Notes: generated from the letters alone by a model not told the origin. DNA of 64,000 bases from CAIZGX01 sp044239865 (GCA_044239865.1 JBIIAO010000003.1:186001-250000), one strand, 5' to 3'. Shown: positions 16,149 through 25,204, counted from the first letter of the stretch. Numbers and translations: made by a program.

Positions 16149-18569
16149 ATGAATAAAGAAGTAGAGCACTATTTTTTTTCTGAAGAAGAAAACAATCAAG
16201 AATATATTCCTCTCATTTCAGCAGAGGACGAAGACAATATGGCGAATGAGGAAACACCTGAAGTGTTACCTATTTTGCCGCTGAGAAACACTGTTCTTTT
16301 TCCGGGTGTGGTAATACCAATCACCGTTGGAAGAGACCGCAGCATTCGCTTGATACAAGACGCTAATACTGGGACAAAGACCATCGGCGTGGTTGCACAG
16401 CGCAACGCTGACATGGAAGACCCGTCGTTTGAAGATCTTCACCACATAGGAACGCAAGCCACCATTCTTCGCATGTTACGCATGCCAGATGGAAGCACTA
16501 CGGTTATTCTGCAAGGGAAGAAACGTTTCTCTATTCAGGGATTGGTAAACACAGATCCGTACTTTGTAGCGCAGGTTTCTGCCTTTGAAGAGATTAACAA
16601 CAAAGCTGAAAGCAAAAAGCAACAGGCCTTGTTCGAGTCTCTTCGCGATCACGCGCTGAATATTATCAACCTCTCTCCGGATATCCCAAGCGAAGCTGCT
16701 TTGGCCATTAAGAACATCAATGGATTGTCTTTCCTCACCAACTTCATTTCATCGAACATGAAGGCTGATGTAGAGAAGAAGCAAGAGCTTTTAGAGATTG
16801 CAGATTTAGATGAAAGAGCGAAGAAGGTGTTCGAGCAATTGCACAACGATTTGCAAATGTTGGAAATGAAGAAGGAGATTCAGAAGAAGGTTCATATTGA
16901 TATTTCGAAGCAGCAACGCGAGTATTTCCTCACGCAGCAAATCAAGCAGATTCAAGACGAGCTCGGAGCAAATCCTCAGAAAGAAGAGATAGACGCGAAG
17001 CGTGAAAAAGGGAAGTTGAAATTGTGGCCAGAAAATGTTCGATTGGCTTTTGAAAAAGAATTGGCAAAACTAGAGCGCATGAACTCTCAAGCTGCCGAAT
17101 ACAGCGTGCAATCGAACTATGTTGAATTGTTACTGGACTTGCCTTGGAGTGAAACCAGTCAAGATAATTTCGATTTGCATCACGCGAAAGAAATACTCGA
17201 CCGTGATCATTTCGGTTTGGAAAAAGTGAAGGAAAGAATTTTGGAGCATTTAGCTGTATTGAAAATTAAGGGCGATATGAAATCGCCAATCATTTGTCTA
17301 TACGGACCTCCAGGCGTTGGTAAAACCTCATTAGGAAAAAGCATCGCGGAAGCAATCGGAAGAAAATACGTGCGCATGTCTTTGGGTGGATTACATGATG
17401 AAGCGGAAATACGTGGACATCGCAAGACATACATTGGCGCAATGCCTGGACGTATTATTCAGAATTTGAAAAAAGTTGGAACATCGAATCCGCTTTTCGT
17501 CTTAGATGAGATAGATAAGATGGGGCAGGGCGTTCATGGAGATCCGAGTTCTGCAATGCTGGAGGTTTTAGATCCGGAACAGAATCATGCGTTCTACGAC
17601 AACTTCGTTGAATTGGAATACGACCTTTCAAAGGTTATGTTCGTAGCAACATGCAATTCACTCTCGTCGTTGCAACCGGCGCTTCGCGATCGTTTGGAGA
17701 TCATTGAAGTCAACGGATATACCCTTGAGGAAAAATTGGAAATTGCGAAGCGCCATTTGGTGCCGAAGCAATTAACCGAAAACGGACTCACCGAAAAGAA
17801 CATAACCTTCACCGATGAAGTTCTTGCGTTCTTGATTGAATCATACACCAACGAAAGTGGTGTGCGTTCTCTTGAGAAGCGCATTGGTAAGATGGTTCGT
17901 CACCGCGCGAAGCAGATGGCCTTCAAAGAAAAATTCAAAGCCGCTTTAACGAAAGAAGATGTTTCGAAGGCATTAGGCGTGAGCTATGAAAAAGACAGAT
18001 ACGCCGACAACGATGTTGCAGGAGTGGTTACAGGATTGGCTTGGACGCCGACAGGGGGAGATATTTTATTTATTGAAGCGAGCCTTACGCAAGGAAAAGG
18101 GAAGTTAACGCTAACCGGAAATCTTGGGGATGTGATGAAGGAGAGCGCAATATTAGCGCTTGAATATCTGAAAGCACATTCTAGTTTGTTGGAAATGGAG
18201 CCGAAGGTATTCGATGAAACGAATGTGCATATTCACGTTCCTCAAGGCGCCGTTCCAAAGGATGGCCCAAGCGCAGGTATTACCATGTTAACGGCGCTTG
18301 CGTCTGCGTTCACCAAACGTAAAGTGAAGAAGTTTCTCGCAATGTCCGGAGAGATTACACTTCGCGGAAAAGTCTTGCCAGTTGGCGGAGTGCGCGAGAA
18401 AATTCTCGCAGCAAAACGCGCCGGTATCAAAGAAATAATTCTTTGCGAAAAAAATAAAAGAGATATCGATGAAATCGATGAGCGTTACCTGAAAGGTCTG
18501 AAGTTTCACTTCGTGACCGACATGTATGAAGTCATAGATAAAGCACTACTCAAAGAAAAAGCAAAGTAG
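16149..18569 (+). CDS. lon: ATP-dependent protease La
   Basis: 806 residues. Lon substrate-binding domain (LPILPLRNTVLFPGVVIP, about 40-240), coiled linker, AAA+ module with Walker A at 386-393 (GPPGVGKT) and a Walker B LFVLDEIDKMG, and the C-terminal protease with Ser708 in PKDGPSAGIT and Lys751 in GGVREK, the Ser-Lys dyad at the right spacing of 43. It degrades damaged and regulatory proteins in the cytosol as a hexamer. An N-terminal acidic tail of about 35 residues precedes the domain; a later ATG at 16239 would remove most of it. No promoter was recognised in the 44-base gap upstream. Confidence 0.97.
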   Translation: MNKEVEHYFFSEEENNQEYIPLISAEDEDNMANEETPEVLPILPLRNTVLFPGVVIPITVGRDRSIRLIQDANTGTKTIGVVAQRNADMEDPSFEDLHHIGTQATILRMLRMPDGSTTVILQGKKRFSIQGLVNTDPYFVAQVSAFEEINNKAESKKQQALFESLRDHALNIINLSPDIPSEAALAIKNINGLSFLTNFISSNMKADVEKKQELLEIADLDERAKKVFEQLHNDLQMLEMKKEIQKKVHIDISKQQREYFLTQQIKQIQDELGANPQKEEIDAKREKGKLKLWPENVRLAFEKELAKLERMNSQAAEYSVQSNYVELLLDLPWSETSQDNFDLHHAKEILDRDHFGLEKVKERILEHLAVLKIKGDMKSPIICLYGPPGVGKTSLGKSIAEAIGRKYVRMSLGGLHDEAEIRGHRKTYIGAMPGRIIQNLKKVGTSNPLFVLDEIDKMGQGVHGDPSSAMLEVLDPEQNHAFYDNFVELEYDLSKVMFVATCNSLSSLQPALRDRLEIIEVNGYTLEEKLEIAKRHLVPKQLTENGLTEKNITFTDEVLAFLIESYTNESGVRSLEKRIGKMVRHRAKQMAFKEKFKAALTKEDVSKALGVSYEKDRYADNDVAGVVTGLAWTPTGGDILFIEASLTQGKGKLTLTGNLGDVMKESAILALEYLKAHSSLLEMEPKVFDETNVHIHVPQGAVPKDGPSAGITMLTALASAFTKRKVKKFLAMSGEITLRGKVLPVGGVREKILAAKRAGIKEIILCEKNKRDIDEIDERYLKGLKFHFVTDMYEVIDKALLKEKAK

Positions 18570-18616
18570 CCTGTGAAATATATTCAGAACTATTTCGTTA
18601 CTTGCATGCCGGAATT

Positions 18617-19639
18617 ATGAAAAAACAACTTCTCACTATTGTTTTGTGCGCAGCTACTCTATGCAGCTTCGCGCAGGCGGGTACAACTGTTTTTTCAGGA
18701 ATCAATGTTTTCGGCTCAGCCCGCGTTGCGGCAATTGGCGGCAATGCAATAGCCCTTTGTGCCAGTGATATCAATACAGCCGCCATTAATCCCGCACTCA
18801 TCGATTCGCTCATGGATCGAAAACTCGCCATGAGCTACGTGCGCTATTTTGGACAATCGAATTTCGGGTATAGCTCTTTCGGATACCATCCGACAAAAAG
18901 CAAATTCGCTTTCGCAGGGACACTCCAATACTTCGGATACGGCACAAGCGCTAGACTCGATGGATTAGGAAACGACCTTGGAACGTTCTCTTCAAACGAA
19001 TACGCATTAACCCTTGGTGCTTCCTACAAGGTTGATTCGCTTTGGCGCGTGGGACTTAATCTAAAAAATCTTTATTCTGTTTTCGACACCTATTATTCAT
19101 ACGGAATTGCTATTGATGCGGCGGCAACGTATTTCCAACCAAGAAAGAATTTCTCAGCAAGTTTCGTTCTGAAAAATGTGGGAATGCAACTTGTAACCTA
19201 TCGCGAAAACTCAAGAGAGAAACTTCCACTAGAACTTCAAATAGGAATTAGCAAACGTCCAAAAAACTCACCGTTCTTGTTTCACATCGCTTATGAAAAT
19301 GTGCAGAAATGGAACGTAAAATACACCGATCCAAATGCAACAGTTATCGTTGATCCTTTAACCGGTTTGCCAGTGGAGGACAGAACATGGGAGTTCGGAG
19401 ATTTGCTTATGCGTCACCTAGTAATAGGAACTGAAATTATTCTCGGAAGCAATGTGCGTGTTGGACTAGGTTACAATTATCGTCAAAGAAAAGAACTTTC
19501 AATTCCGAATAGACCAGCGACTGCTGGACTCTCGTTCGGAACAACTGTCAACTTCAAAAAGTTCCAATTGAGCTACGCTCGGAGCATTTATCACGTAGCG
19601 GGCGGATCTAATCACATTACTTTTACAACTTCAATATAA
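18617..19639 (+). CDS. porQ: Type IX secretion system protein PorQ
   Basis: 340 residues from the ATG at 18617; a TTG at 18602 would only add five residues before the signal peptide. The signal peptide (MKKQLLTIVLCAATLCSFAQA) is followed by a predicted outer-membrane beta barrel with the PorQ opening GSARVAAIGGNAIALCASDINTAAINPALI in parts, SYVRYFGQSNFGYSSFGY, and repeated aromatic-ended strands. PorQ belongs to the outer-membrane attachment complex of the type IX system with PorU, PorV and PorZ, which cuts the sorting tail and links cargo to the surface. The three cargo-like proteins in this window are likely clients. It ends 4 bases before the aldolase gene. Confidence 0.88.
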   Translation: MKKQLLTIVLCAATLCSFAQAGTTVFSGINVFGSARVAAIGGNAIALCASDINTAAINPALIDSLMDRKLAMSYVRYFGQSNFGYSSFGYHPTKSKFAFAGTLQYFGYGTSARLDGLGNDLGTFSSNEYALTLGASYKVDSLWRVGLNLKNLYSVFDTYYSYGIAIDAAATYFQPRKNFSASFVLKNVGMQLVTYRENSREKLPLELQIGISKRPKNSPFLFHIAYENVQKWNVKYTDPNATVIVDPLTGLPVEDRTWEFGDLLMRHLVIGTEIILGSNVRVGLGYNYRQRKELSIPNRPATAGLSFGTTVNFKKFQLSYARSIYHVAGGSNHITFTTSI

Positions 19640-19643
19640 AATC

Positions 19644-20708
19644 ATGAAATTTAAAGCAGGAGTATTATCCGGTGACGAAGTTACCGAAGTGTTGAACGAT
19701 GCAAAAGCACACGGCTACGCATTGCCAGCAGTAAATGTAATTTCAACAAACAGTGTGAACGCAGTTCTTGAAACCGCACGCGACCTGAATTCGCCAGTGG
19801 TGGTTCAATTCAGCAATGGAGGCGGAGCTTTCTACGCCGGTAAGGCACTTGACAATAAAAATCAGGAAGCTGCTATTCTTGGCTCTGTAAGCGGTGCACA
19901 TCACGTTCATTTAATGGCTAAGGCTTACGGTGTTCCTGTGATTATGCATACAGACCACTGCGCGAAGAATTTACTTCCTTGGATGGACGGTATGCTTGAG
20001 CATGGTATGGCGCATTTCGAAAGAACAGGACGTTCATTATTCAGCTCACACATGCTCGATTTTTCAGAAGAGCCACTTCATGAAAATATAGAATTGAGCG
20101 TTGAATACTTCAAGAAAATGACTCAAATGGGAGTAACCCTTGAAATTGAATTGGGAGTTACCGGTGGGGAAGAAGATGGCGTAGACAACAGCGATGTTGA
20201 CAGCAGTAAATTATACACGCAGCCAGAAGAAGTAGCTTATGCTTACGAACACATGAACAAGGTTTCGAATCGCTTCACCGTAGCAGCAGCATTTGGAAAT
20301 GTTCACGGAGTATACAAGCCAGGAAACGTTAAGCTTTCTCCAATTATCTTGAACAACTCGCAAGAGTTCATTCAGAATAAATTCAACACAGGAGCGAAAC
20401 CAGTAAACTTCGTTTTCCACGGAGGAAGTGGTTCTTCTCGTGAAGAGATTCGCGAAGCCATATCATACGGTGCAGTGAAGATGAATATCGATACCGATAT
20501 GCAATACGCATACATGGTTGGTATTCGCAACTACATGTCAAGCAAGGCAGCGTATCTACAAAATCAAATTGGAAATCCAGACGGCGACGATAAGCCAAAC
20601 AAGAAATTCTACGATCCACGCGTTTGGTTGCGCGAAGGAGAAAAGGAATTTGTAGCTCGCTTGAAGCAAGCATTCGAAGATTTAAATGCAGTTGGACGTA
20701 ACGCGTAA
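19644..20708 (+). CDS. fbaA: Class II fructose-bisphosphate aldolase
   Basis: 354 residues, the length of the class IIA (FbaA) group. MHTDHCAKN contains Asp104, the proton donor, and His105, a zinc ligand; NVHGVYKPGN and FHGGSGSSREEI hold the second zinc His residues and phosphate loop, and MNIDTDMQYA is the closing signature. It splits fructose 1,6-bisphosphate into two triose phosphates in the cytosol. It follows porQ by 4 bases and abuts the convergent LamG gene with no spacer. Confidence 0.96.
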   Translation: MKFKAGVLSGDEVTEVLNDAKAHGYALPAVNVISTNSVNAVLETARDLNSPVVVQFSNGGGAFYAGKALDNKNQEAAILGSVSGAHHVHLMAKAYGVPVIMHTDHCAKNLLPWMDGMLEHGMAHFERTGRSLFSSHMLDFSEEPLHENIELSVEYFKKMTQMGVTLEIELGVTGGEEDGVDNSDVDSSKLYTQPEEVAYAYEHMNKVSNRFTVAAAFGNVHGVYKPGNVKLSPIILNNSQEFIQNKFNTGAKPVNFVFHGGSGSSREEIREAISYGAVKMNIDTDMQYAYMVGIRNYMSSKAAYLQNQIGNPDGDDKPNKKFYDPRVWLREGEKEFVARLKQAFEDLNAVGRNA

Positions 20709-20720
20709 TTAACGCGTTAC
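20698..20720. repeat. Inverted repeat across abutting stop codons
   Basis: GTAACGCG (20698-20705), seven-base loop, CGCGTTAC (20713-20720). It covers the last codons and stops of two convergent genes that touch at 20708/20709. It could be a shared hairpin that ends both messages, although no T run follows on either side. Confidence 0.5.
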
Positions 20721-23591
20721 TGCTATTGCTTTCACTATTACGGCGTTTTCATTGCTTAATCGCAATTGATAAACGCCGTTTTCGTATCCGCTTAAATCAA
20801 GGATGTGCAACGTTTGATTGTTGAGTTTTTGCGTTGTAATTAATTTCCCCGTGTTGTCAAATACGGTTAGGTATGTGTTTTCATTCATGAAATCCCATTG
20901 AATGTTCACGAGGTCGCGTGTTGGATTGGGATAAATTTTCAAGTTGGAAGCGAATATCTCTTGAACAGAAACATCTACGCTCACAGCATAAAATTGCGTG
21001 CTTTCACAACCGTAGGAATTTGTCCAGGTCATTTGTATTTCACCAACTCCGGTGATGAATTGATCCCAAACAACTTCAATCACATTCGTTCCTTGCCCAG
21101 AAACAATAGTGCCTCCTGTGACAGTCCAATTGTAAGTGTAATCCAGAAGTGAAGCAACTGCGTAGGAATACGTGTTGTTGTAAACAGCATTTGGCTCGCC
21201 GGAGATTGCAGGAATTTGTGGCTCTGGATATTGTTGAACAGTAACTTGGGAAAAAGAAGAGCAGCCATGCACATCGGTGTGTGTCACACCATACGTGCCC
21301 GCATCAGCAATATAAATAGTATCGGCAACGTCTGTGGTCGTCCATAAATTTCCACCCACATAATTCGACCAAAGGGGAGAAGGAACGTTTTTACAGATGA
21401 ACAATTCTCCGCCAATTACAGGCGGCGCAGGAGCATCGTATGAATTTACATAAACAGTGTCCGTTGTCGCGCAAAGATCTTGGAAGGAATAGGTGTAAGC
21501 ATAACTTCCAGAAAGAATAGGAATCACGGTGCCTTCAGCAGTTACTCCGAACCCGCTCCAAAGCCCCCCAACAGGAGATGCGCTAGCCGCAAGGTCTATC
21601 ATATCACTTGGCATACACACAGAAACATCCGGTCCAGCTGTCATTTGAAGTGGAATAGCAACGGTGAAGTAAGTTGAGTCAATGTTGGTGCATCCATTTC
21701 CATCTGTAAATGAATATTGAAAACCGAATGTTCCTTCGGTTGTAGGGACGAATGTATCATTTGAGACATTTAAACCAGTCCAACTTCCAAGTGCTGGCGT
21801 CGCACTCAATGCGAAAGGTCCGTTGGATATGCAAACCGTCGTGTCAGCAGCTGCAGTAACTACAGGTAATTCGTAAACAATAATGCCCAATGAATCTGTG
21901 TCTGTGCATCCAAATTCATTTGTAACCAAAAGCTCAATTATTTCGGTCTGAATGACTGTTATCGTCGTGTCGTTTGAACCTGTTGACCAGGTGGGCATTC
22001 CATTGGTTGAAGTTAATTGGATTTCACTTCCATCGCAAAACGAAGGTGGGCCGCTCGCAAGTATTGTAGCAATCGGATTCGGATTAACTAAAACGGACAG
22101 GGTATCTGAAGTCGCAGAACAGTTGTAAGAGTTCGTAAGCGTCACCGTATAATCCCCCGACGCACTAACCACTAGAACGCTATCTGTTGAGCCGGTATTC
22201 CAAAAGTAAATTGAATCAAGACTACTCGATAAAAGCACGCTATCACCTTCGCAAAAAGTAGTGGCAGATAAAGGAGTAATTATTGGGGTAGGTAGAGGGT
22301 TAACCGTGATCGAGGTTCCTGCAGATGTTGCGTTACAGTTGTCTGCGTTGGTAACGACAACACTATAAATGCCAGTGGTGTCAACTGTAATGAACGAGGT
22401 CGTGTCGCCGGTATTCCATAGATAGGCGGTTCCTGCATTGGCTGTTAAAGTCGCTGATGTATCGGCACAAAATACAAGCGGATTGTTGCTGGAGATACTT
22501 GCTGTCGGTGCAGATATCGCGATTGTTATAGTAGAACTTGCATTGGATGTTCCTGCTGTTGCCGAGCAGGTATATGTGGTCGATGCTCCTGTTGGAGAGA
22601 CAATAAGCGTGTCGCCAATGGTGCCGTCGTTCCATAAATAGCCGATAGCAAATGGATTGTAAATAGCTGTTGCTAAACTGCTACCCGCAAAGGTTTCAAC
22701 TTGAGGAATGGCAGTCGAAGGGAATGTTACTCCAGCAGTTGCACCAGGCGGGGCAATCGTAATGGTTGGGGTAGAAGTAATGGTGCTGAAATTAGCTTGT
22801 GTACCCATATCAAAAGGCATGTGCACAATTACATTCTGCATGTTTGCTGAAATTAATTTGCGATTGTAAATCGCATTCACATCAGCTGCTGTAAGAGCTA
22901 TTTTCCAAACTCGAAATTCATCAAGTTGCCCTAGGAAACTGTCATTCGGGTCAGCGTCTACTCCACTTAAAGCCGGATAAGAATTTCCAAGATTCGGACG
23001 GAAAGCCACAGTTAAAGGAACTCCGAAGTTGTTGTTTGCATAGTTCGAACCGTTTAATCGTGTGCCCACCGAAATACCATCTATGAAAAGTTCGAAATTG
23101 TTCGAGGTATATACAACAGCGCAGTGGTGCCATCCGCTTAGGTCAGCTGTATAGGTTAATCTAGATGCAGAGAACTGATGACTTTGTTCCATCACGGAAA
23201 TGCCATTAACTCCAACAGAAATTCCGGAAGAACGCCTCTGAATTCCACTAAAAATGCTTTGAGGGTAAACCGCATAATTTTGGCCAGCTTGACCATCGTA
23301 TATTCCAATTCCATCCACATGCTCAGGAAGAAGGACAATTGAATCAGGCGTGTTGAACCAAAACTCATAGGAAAATGTTCCTACGGTTTGTTGTTGCACG
23401 TTACTTAGAATTATAGCTTGATTTGCAACGCGGTTAAAATTTAGAACTCTGTTCGGAAGATCCGCAGTGGCCGTTAGTGTTGCGCTTTCTCCCGGGCATA
23501 AAACCATATCGTTGGAGGTAATACTTAGCGTCTGCGCATTCGTAATAACTGAAATGACGAAAATGAATGAAAGGAATAAATACTTTTTCAT
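20709..23591 (-). CDS. LamG and Ig-like repeat protein with type IX sorting domain
   Basis: 960 residues. Signal peptide MKKYLFLSFIFVISVITNAQ; residues about 55-235 a LamG/concanavalin-like lectin domain (FSYEFWFNTPDS, HCAVVYTSNNFELFIDGISVG, FLGQLDEFRVW); then a series of Ig/PKD-like units with W-N-T-G-D/S motifs (YLWNTGDTTSF, YFWNTGSTDSV, WSTGSNDTTI); and a C-terminal type A sorting domain (KIYPNPTRDLVNIQW ... GVYQLRLSN). It is exported by the type IX system and probably held at the surface, where the lectin domain may bind glycans. Low-complexity Ser/Thr-rich stretches are typical. Upstream gene is xerD on the same strand, 97 bases away. Confidence 0.9.
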   Translation of the reverse strand: MKKYLFLSFIFVISVITNAQTLSITSNDMVLCPGESATLTATADLPNRVLNFNRVANQAIILSNVQQQTVGTFSYEFWFNTPDSIVLLPEHVDGIGIYDGQAGQNYAVYPQSIFSGIQRRSSGISVGVNGISVMEQSHQFSASRLTYTADLSGWHHCAVVYTSNNFELFIDGISVGTRLNGSNYANNNFGVPLTVAFRPNLGNSYPALSGVDADPNDSFLGQLDEFRVWKIALTAADVNAIYNRKLISANMQNVIVHMPFDMGTQANFSTITSTPTITIAPPGATAGVTFPSTAIPQVETFAGSSLATAIYNPFAIGYLWNDGTIGDTLIVSPTGASTTYTCSATAGTSNASSTITIAISAPTASISSNNPLVFCADTSATLTANAGTAYLWNTGDTTSFITVDTTGIYSVVVTNADNCNATSAGTSITVNPLPTPIITPLSATTFCEGDSVLLSSSLDSIYFWNTGSTDSVLVVSASGDYTVTLTNSYNCSATSDTLSVLVNPNPIATILASGPPSFCDGSEIQLTSTNGMPTWSTGSNDTTITVIQTEIIELLVTNEFGCTDTDSLGIIVYELPVVTAAADTTVCISNGPFALSATPALGSWTGLNVSNDTFVPTTEGTFGFQYSFTDGNGCTNIDSTYFTVAIPLQMTAGPDVSVCMPSDMIDLAASASPVGGLWSGFGVTAEGTVIPILSGSYAYTYSFQDLCATTDTVYVNSYDAPAPPVIGGELFICKNVPSPLWSNYVGGNLWTTTDVADTIYIADAGTYGVTHTDVHGCSSFSQVTVQQYPEPQIPAISGEPNAVYNNTYSYAVASLLDYTYNWTVTGGTIVSGQGTNVIEVVWDQFITGVGEIQMTWTNSYGCESTQFYAVSVDVSVQEIFASNLKIYPNPTRDLVNIQWDFMNENTYLTVFDNTGKLITTQKLNNQTLHILDLSGYENGVYQLRLSNENAVIVKAIAVTR

Positions 23592-23688
23592 AATTCTAAA
23601 AGATGCTCAAATATAAGAACGGATATATTCTAGTCGGTGATAATTAGTGTATTAAGTCTTTGTAAATAAAACGAGATTATTGGATTTT

Positions 23689-24585
23689 TCAATTTTTCCC
23701 ATAGCGGGGATGAAACAATTGAATTTCTTCTTTCAAACGTGAGCGGTCAATGTGTGTATAGATTTCCGTTGTCGTTATACTGGCGTGCCCTAACATTTCT
23801 TGAACAGCCCTGAGATCGGCACCTGCTTCTACCAAATGCGTGGCAAATGAATGGCGGAAGGTATGCGGACTCACTTGCTTCTGAATGCCAAGAGCAACGC
23901 AGTTTTCTCTGATAATGGTGAAGATGTACATGCGGCTTAATTTCTTCCCCCTTCGATTTAGGAAAACAAAATCTTCATGACCCGGCACAAGCTTCATATG
24001 ATTGCGCATGTGCTCGAAATAGTGCTGAATCCACTTCGTGGCTTCTTCTCCAATGGGTACAAAACGTTCCTTGTTTCCTTTTCCGATTATGCGCAAAAGT
24101 TGGTCGCTTGTGCGCATTTGCGAGATTTTTAATTCCGTTAGTTCACTCACACGAAGCCCGCAACTGTATAGCGTTTCAAGTATGGCCCTGTTCCTTGTTC
24201 CTTCGGGTTTGCTTAAATCGCAATGCTCAATAATCGAAACCACTTCTCCAATACTTAACACATCGGGTAGTTTTCTTGAAGTTCGAGGCATTTCTATAAA
24301 CTCCATTGGATCCACAGAAATAAGTTTCTCAAGTATTAAGTAGGAGAAGAAACCCTTCAGTCCGGAAATTATACGAGACTGGCTGCTGGCCTCAAGACCT
24401 AATTCATGAAGGAATTTCAGAAAGGAAGTTATAGTTTCGTGAGTAATGGAAGAAACCGGAACGCCCTCCGTAAACTGTTCCAGTTTACTTACGTCTTTGA
24501 AATAGGCCGAACGGGTGGCTTCCGACAAAGATTTCTCCAAGCGTAAGTAAATGTCAAAACCCTTTTTTAATCCAGCCCAACTCAT
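23689..24585 (-). CDS. xerD: Tyrosine recombinase XerC/XerD
   Basis: 298 residues, normal for Xer. N-terminal SAM-like core-binding domain (about 5-90), catalytic domain with Arg145 (GLRVSELTEL), Lys172 in the beta hairpin (GKGNKERFVP), His241-x-x-Arg244 (HTFRHSFATH), His267 (LGHAS) and nucleophile Tyr276 (EIYTHI). It resolves chromosome dimers at dif with FtsK; XerD is favoured over XerC but not proven. The start codon follows a perfect hairpin by 21 bases, and a TATCTTCG box (24597-24590 on the minus strand) lies 4 bases before the ATG, so the message may be leaderless. Confidence 0.9.
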   Translation of the reverse strand: MSWAGLKKGFDIYLRLEKSLSEATRSAYFKDVSKLEQFTEGVPVSSITHETITSFLKFLHELGLEASSQSRIISGLKGFFSYLILEKLISVDPMEFIEMPRTSRKLPDVLSIGEVVSIIEHCDLSKPEGTRNRAILETLYSCGLRVSELTELKISQMRTSDQLLRIIGKGNKERFVPIGEEATKWIQHYFEHMRNHMKLVPGHEDFVFLNRRGKKLSRMYIFTIIRENCVALGIQKQVSPHTFRHSFATHLVEAGADLRAVQEMLGHASITTTEIYTHIDRSRLKEEIQLFHPRYGKN

Positions 24586-24606
24586 TTTACGAAGATAGAC
24601 AAAACG

Positions 24607-24632
24607 AAAAACCCTCGCGAACGAGGGTTTTT
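24607..24632 (-). terminator. Terminator hairpin upstream of xerD
   Basis: Eleven-base arms AAAAACCCTCG and CGAGGGTTTTT around a four-base loop (UUCG on the minus strand, CGAA on the plus). It has A and T runs on both sides and would stop transcription either way. Because both neighbouring genes start away from it, it can only end some transcript made inside this gap, most simply a minus-strand RNA. Confidence 0.7.
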
Positions 24633-24757
24633 CAGACTAATTACCTAAACAAATTCTAATTAACCAAAACTACTGGTAACCGTTGTTACTCGGCAGTATA
24701 CTTAAATATTGTAATGTGCATCTGCACGTAAATTCACAATCTCTAAGCGTTCTTAGA
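24607..24757 (-). ncRNA. Candidate structured small RNA
   Basis: About 150 bases on the minus strand, predicted from a TATGTTTG -7 box (24770-24763) to the terminator hairpin. It would fold into TCTAAG/CTTAGA with loop AACG, GTGC/GCAC with loop AGAT, GTAAC/GTTAC with loop AACG plus an outer ACTG/CAGT pair, and the UUCG-capped terminator. No TTG is seen at -33, and no open reading frame of note. It does not match 6S RNA, tmRNA or RNase P RNA by eye. It could equally be a leader that controls xerD. Confidence 0.4.
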
Positions 24758-24836
24758 CAGGACAAACATATAAAGACAAGTCAGGTCTTTTATCCGAGGT
24801 TTTTCGACTTATAAACAGAGGAATGTGAAACGGGAC

Positions 24837-24866
24837 TTGTATTTTTAGAAAATTCATGTATATTTG
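24837..24866 (+). promoter_or_regulatory. Promoter of rpmE2
   Basis: TTG at 24837-24839, 19-base spacer, TATATTTG at 24859-24866: a full match to the Bacteroidota promoter. The ATG is 27 bases downstream. Confidence 0.75.
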
Positions 24867-24893
24867 CACTCGTTTTAATAAAGAATACAGATT

Positions 24894-25151
24894 ATGAAAG
24901 AAGGAATACACCCAGAATCTTACCGTTTGGTAGTTTTCAAAGATATGTCAAACGAGTACGCGTTCTTAGGAAAGAGCACTTGTAATTCGAAAGAAACCAT
25001 CATGTGGGAAGACGGAAACGAATACCCTGTAATTAAATTAGAGATCACTCAAGCATCTCACCCGTTTTACACTGGTAAGATGCAATTAGTAGATACAGCA
25101 GGTCGTATTGACAAGTTCAAGACGCGCTACGCAAAATTCGAGAAAAAATAA
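24894..25151 (+). CDS. rpmE2: 50S ribosomal protein L31 type B
   Basis: 85 residues, the longer type B form. MKEGIHPESYRLVVFKDMSN and SHPFYTGKMQLVDTAGRIDKF in parts match the family. It has a single Cys and so lacks the four-Cys zinc site of type A L31. It sits alone between its own promoter and a strong terminator. Confidence 0.95.
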   Translation: MKEGIHPESYRLVVFKDMSNEYAFLGKSTCNSKETIMWEDGNEYPVIKLEITQASHPFYTGKMQLVDTAGRIDKFKTRYAKFEKK

Positions 25152-25172
25152 TAACCATCATCGCTTACAAAG

Positions 25173-25204
25173 AAAAGCCACTCAAGCGAGTGGCTTTTTT
25201 TTTT
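25173..25204 (+). terminator. Terminator of rpmE2
   Basis: Arms AAAAGCCACTC and GAGTGGCTTTT with loop AAGC, followed by a run of T to about 25204. It separates rpmE2 from the argS operon. Confidence 0.88.

Larger units (their letters stand above)
24586..24893. other. 308-base gap between divergent xerD and rpmE2
   Basis: Contains no protein gene. It holds four evenly spaced hairpins (24607-24632, 24672-24697, 24716-24727, 24742-24757), a TATGTTTG box on the minus strand at 24763-24770, and the rpmE2 promoter at 24837-24866. The stretch 24771-24836 shows nothing clear. Confidence 0.7.

Noticed and set aside
23689..24585. Tyrosine recombinase as integrase of a mobile element
   Set aside because: Length and motifs fit housekeeping Xer; no attachment repeats, phage or cargo genes lie nearby.
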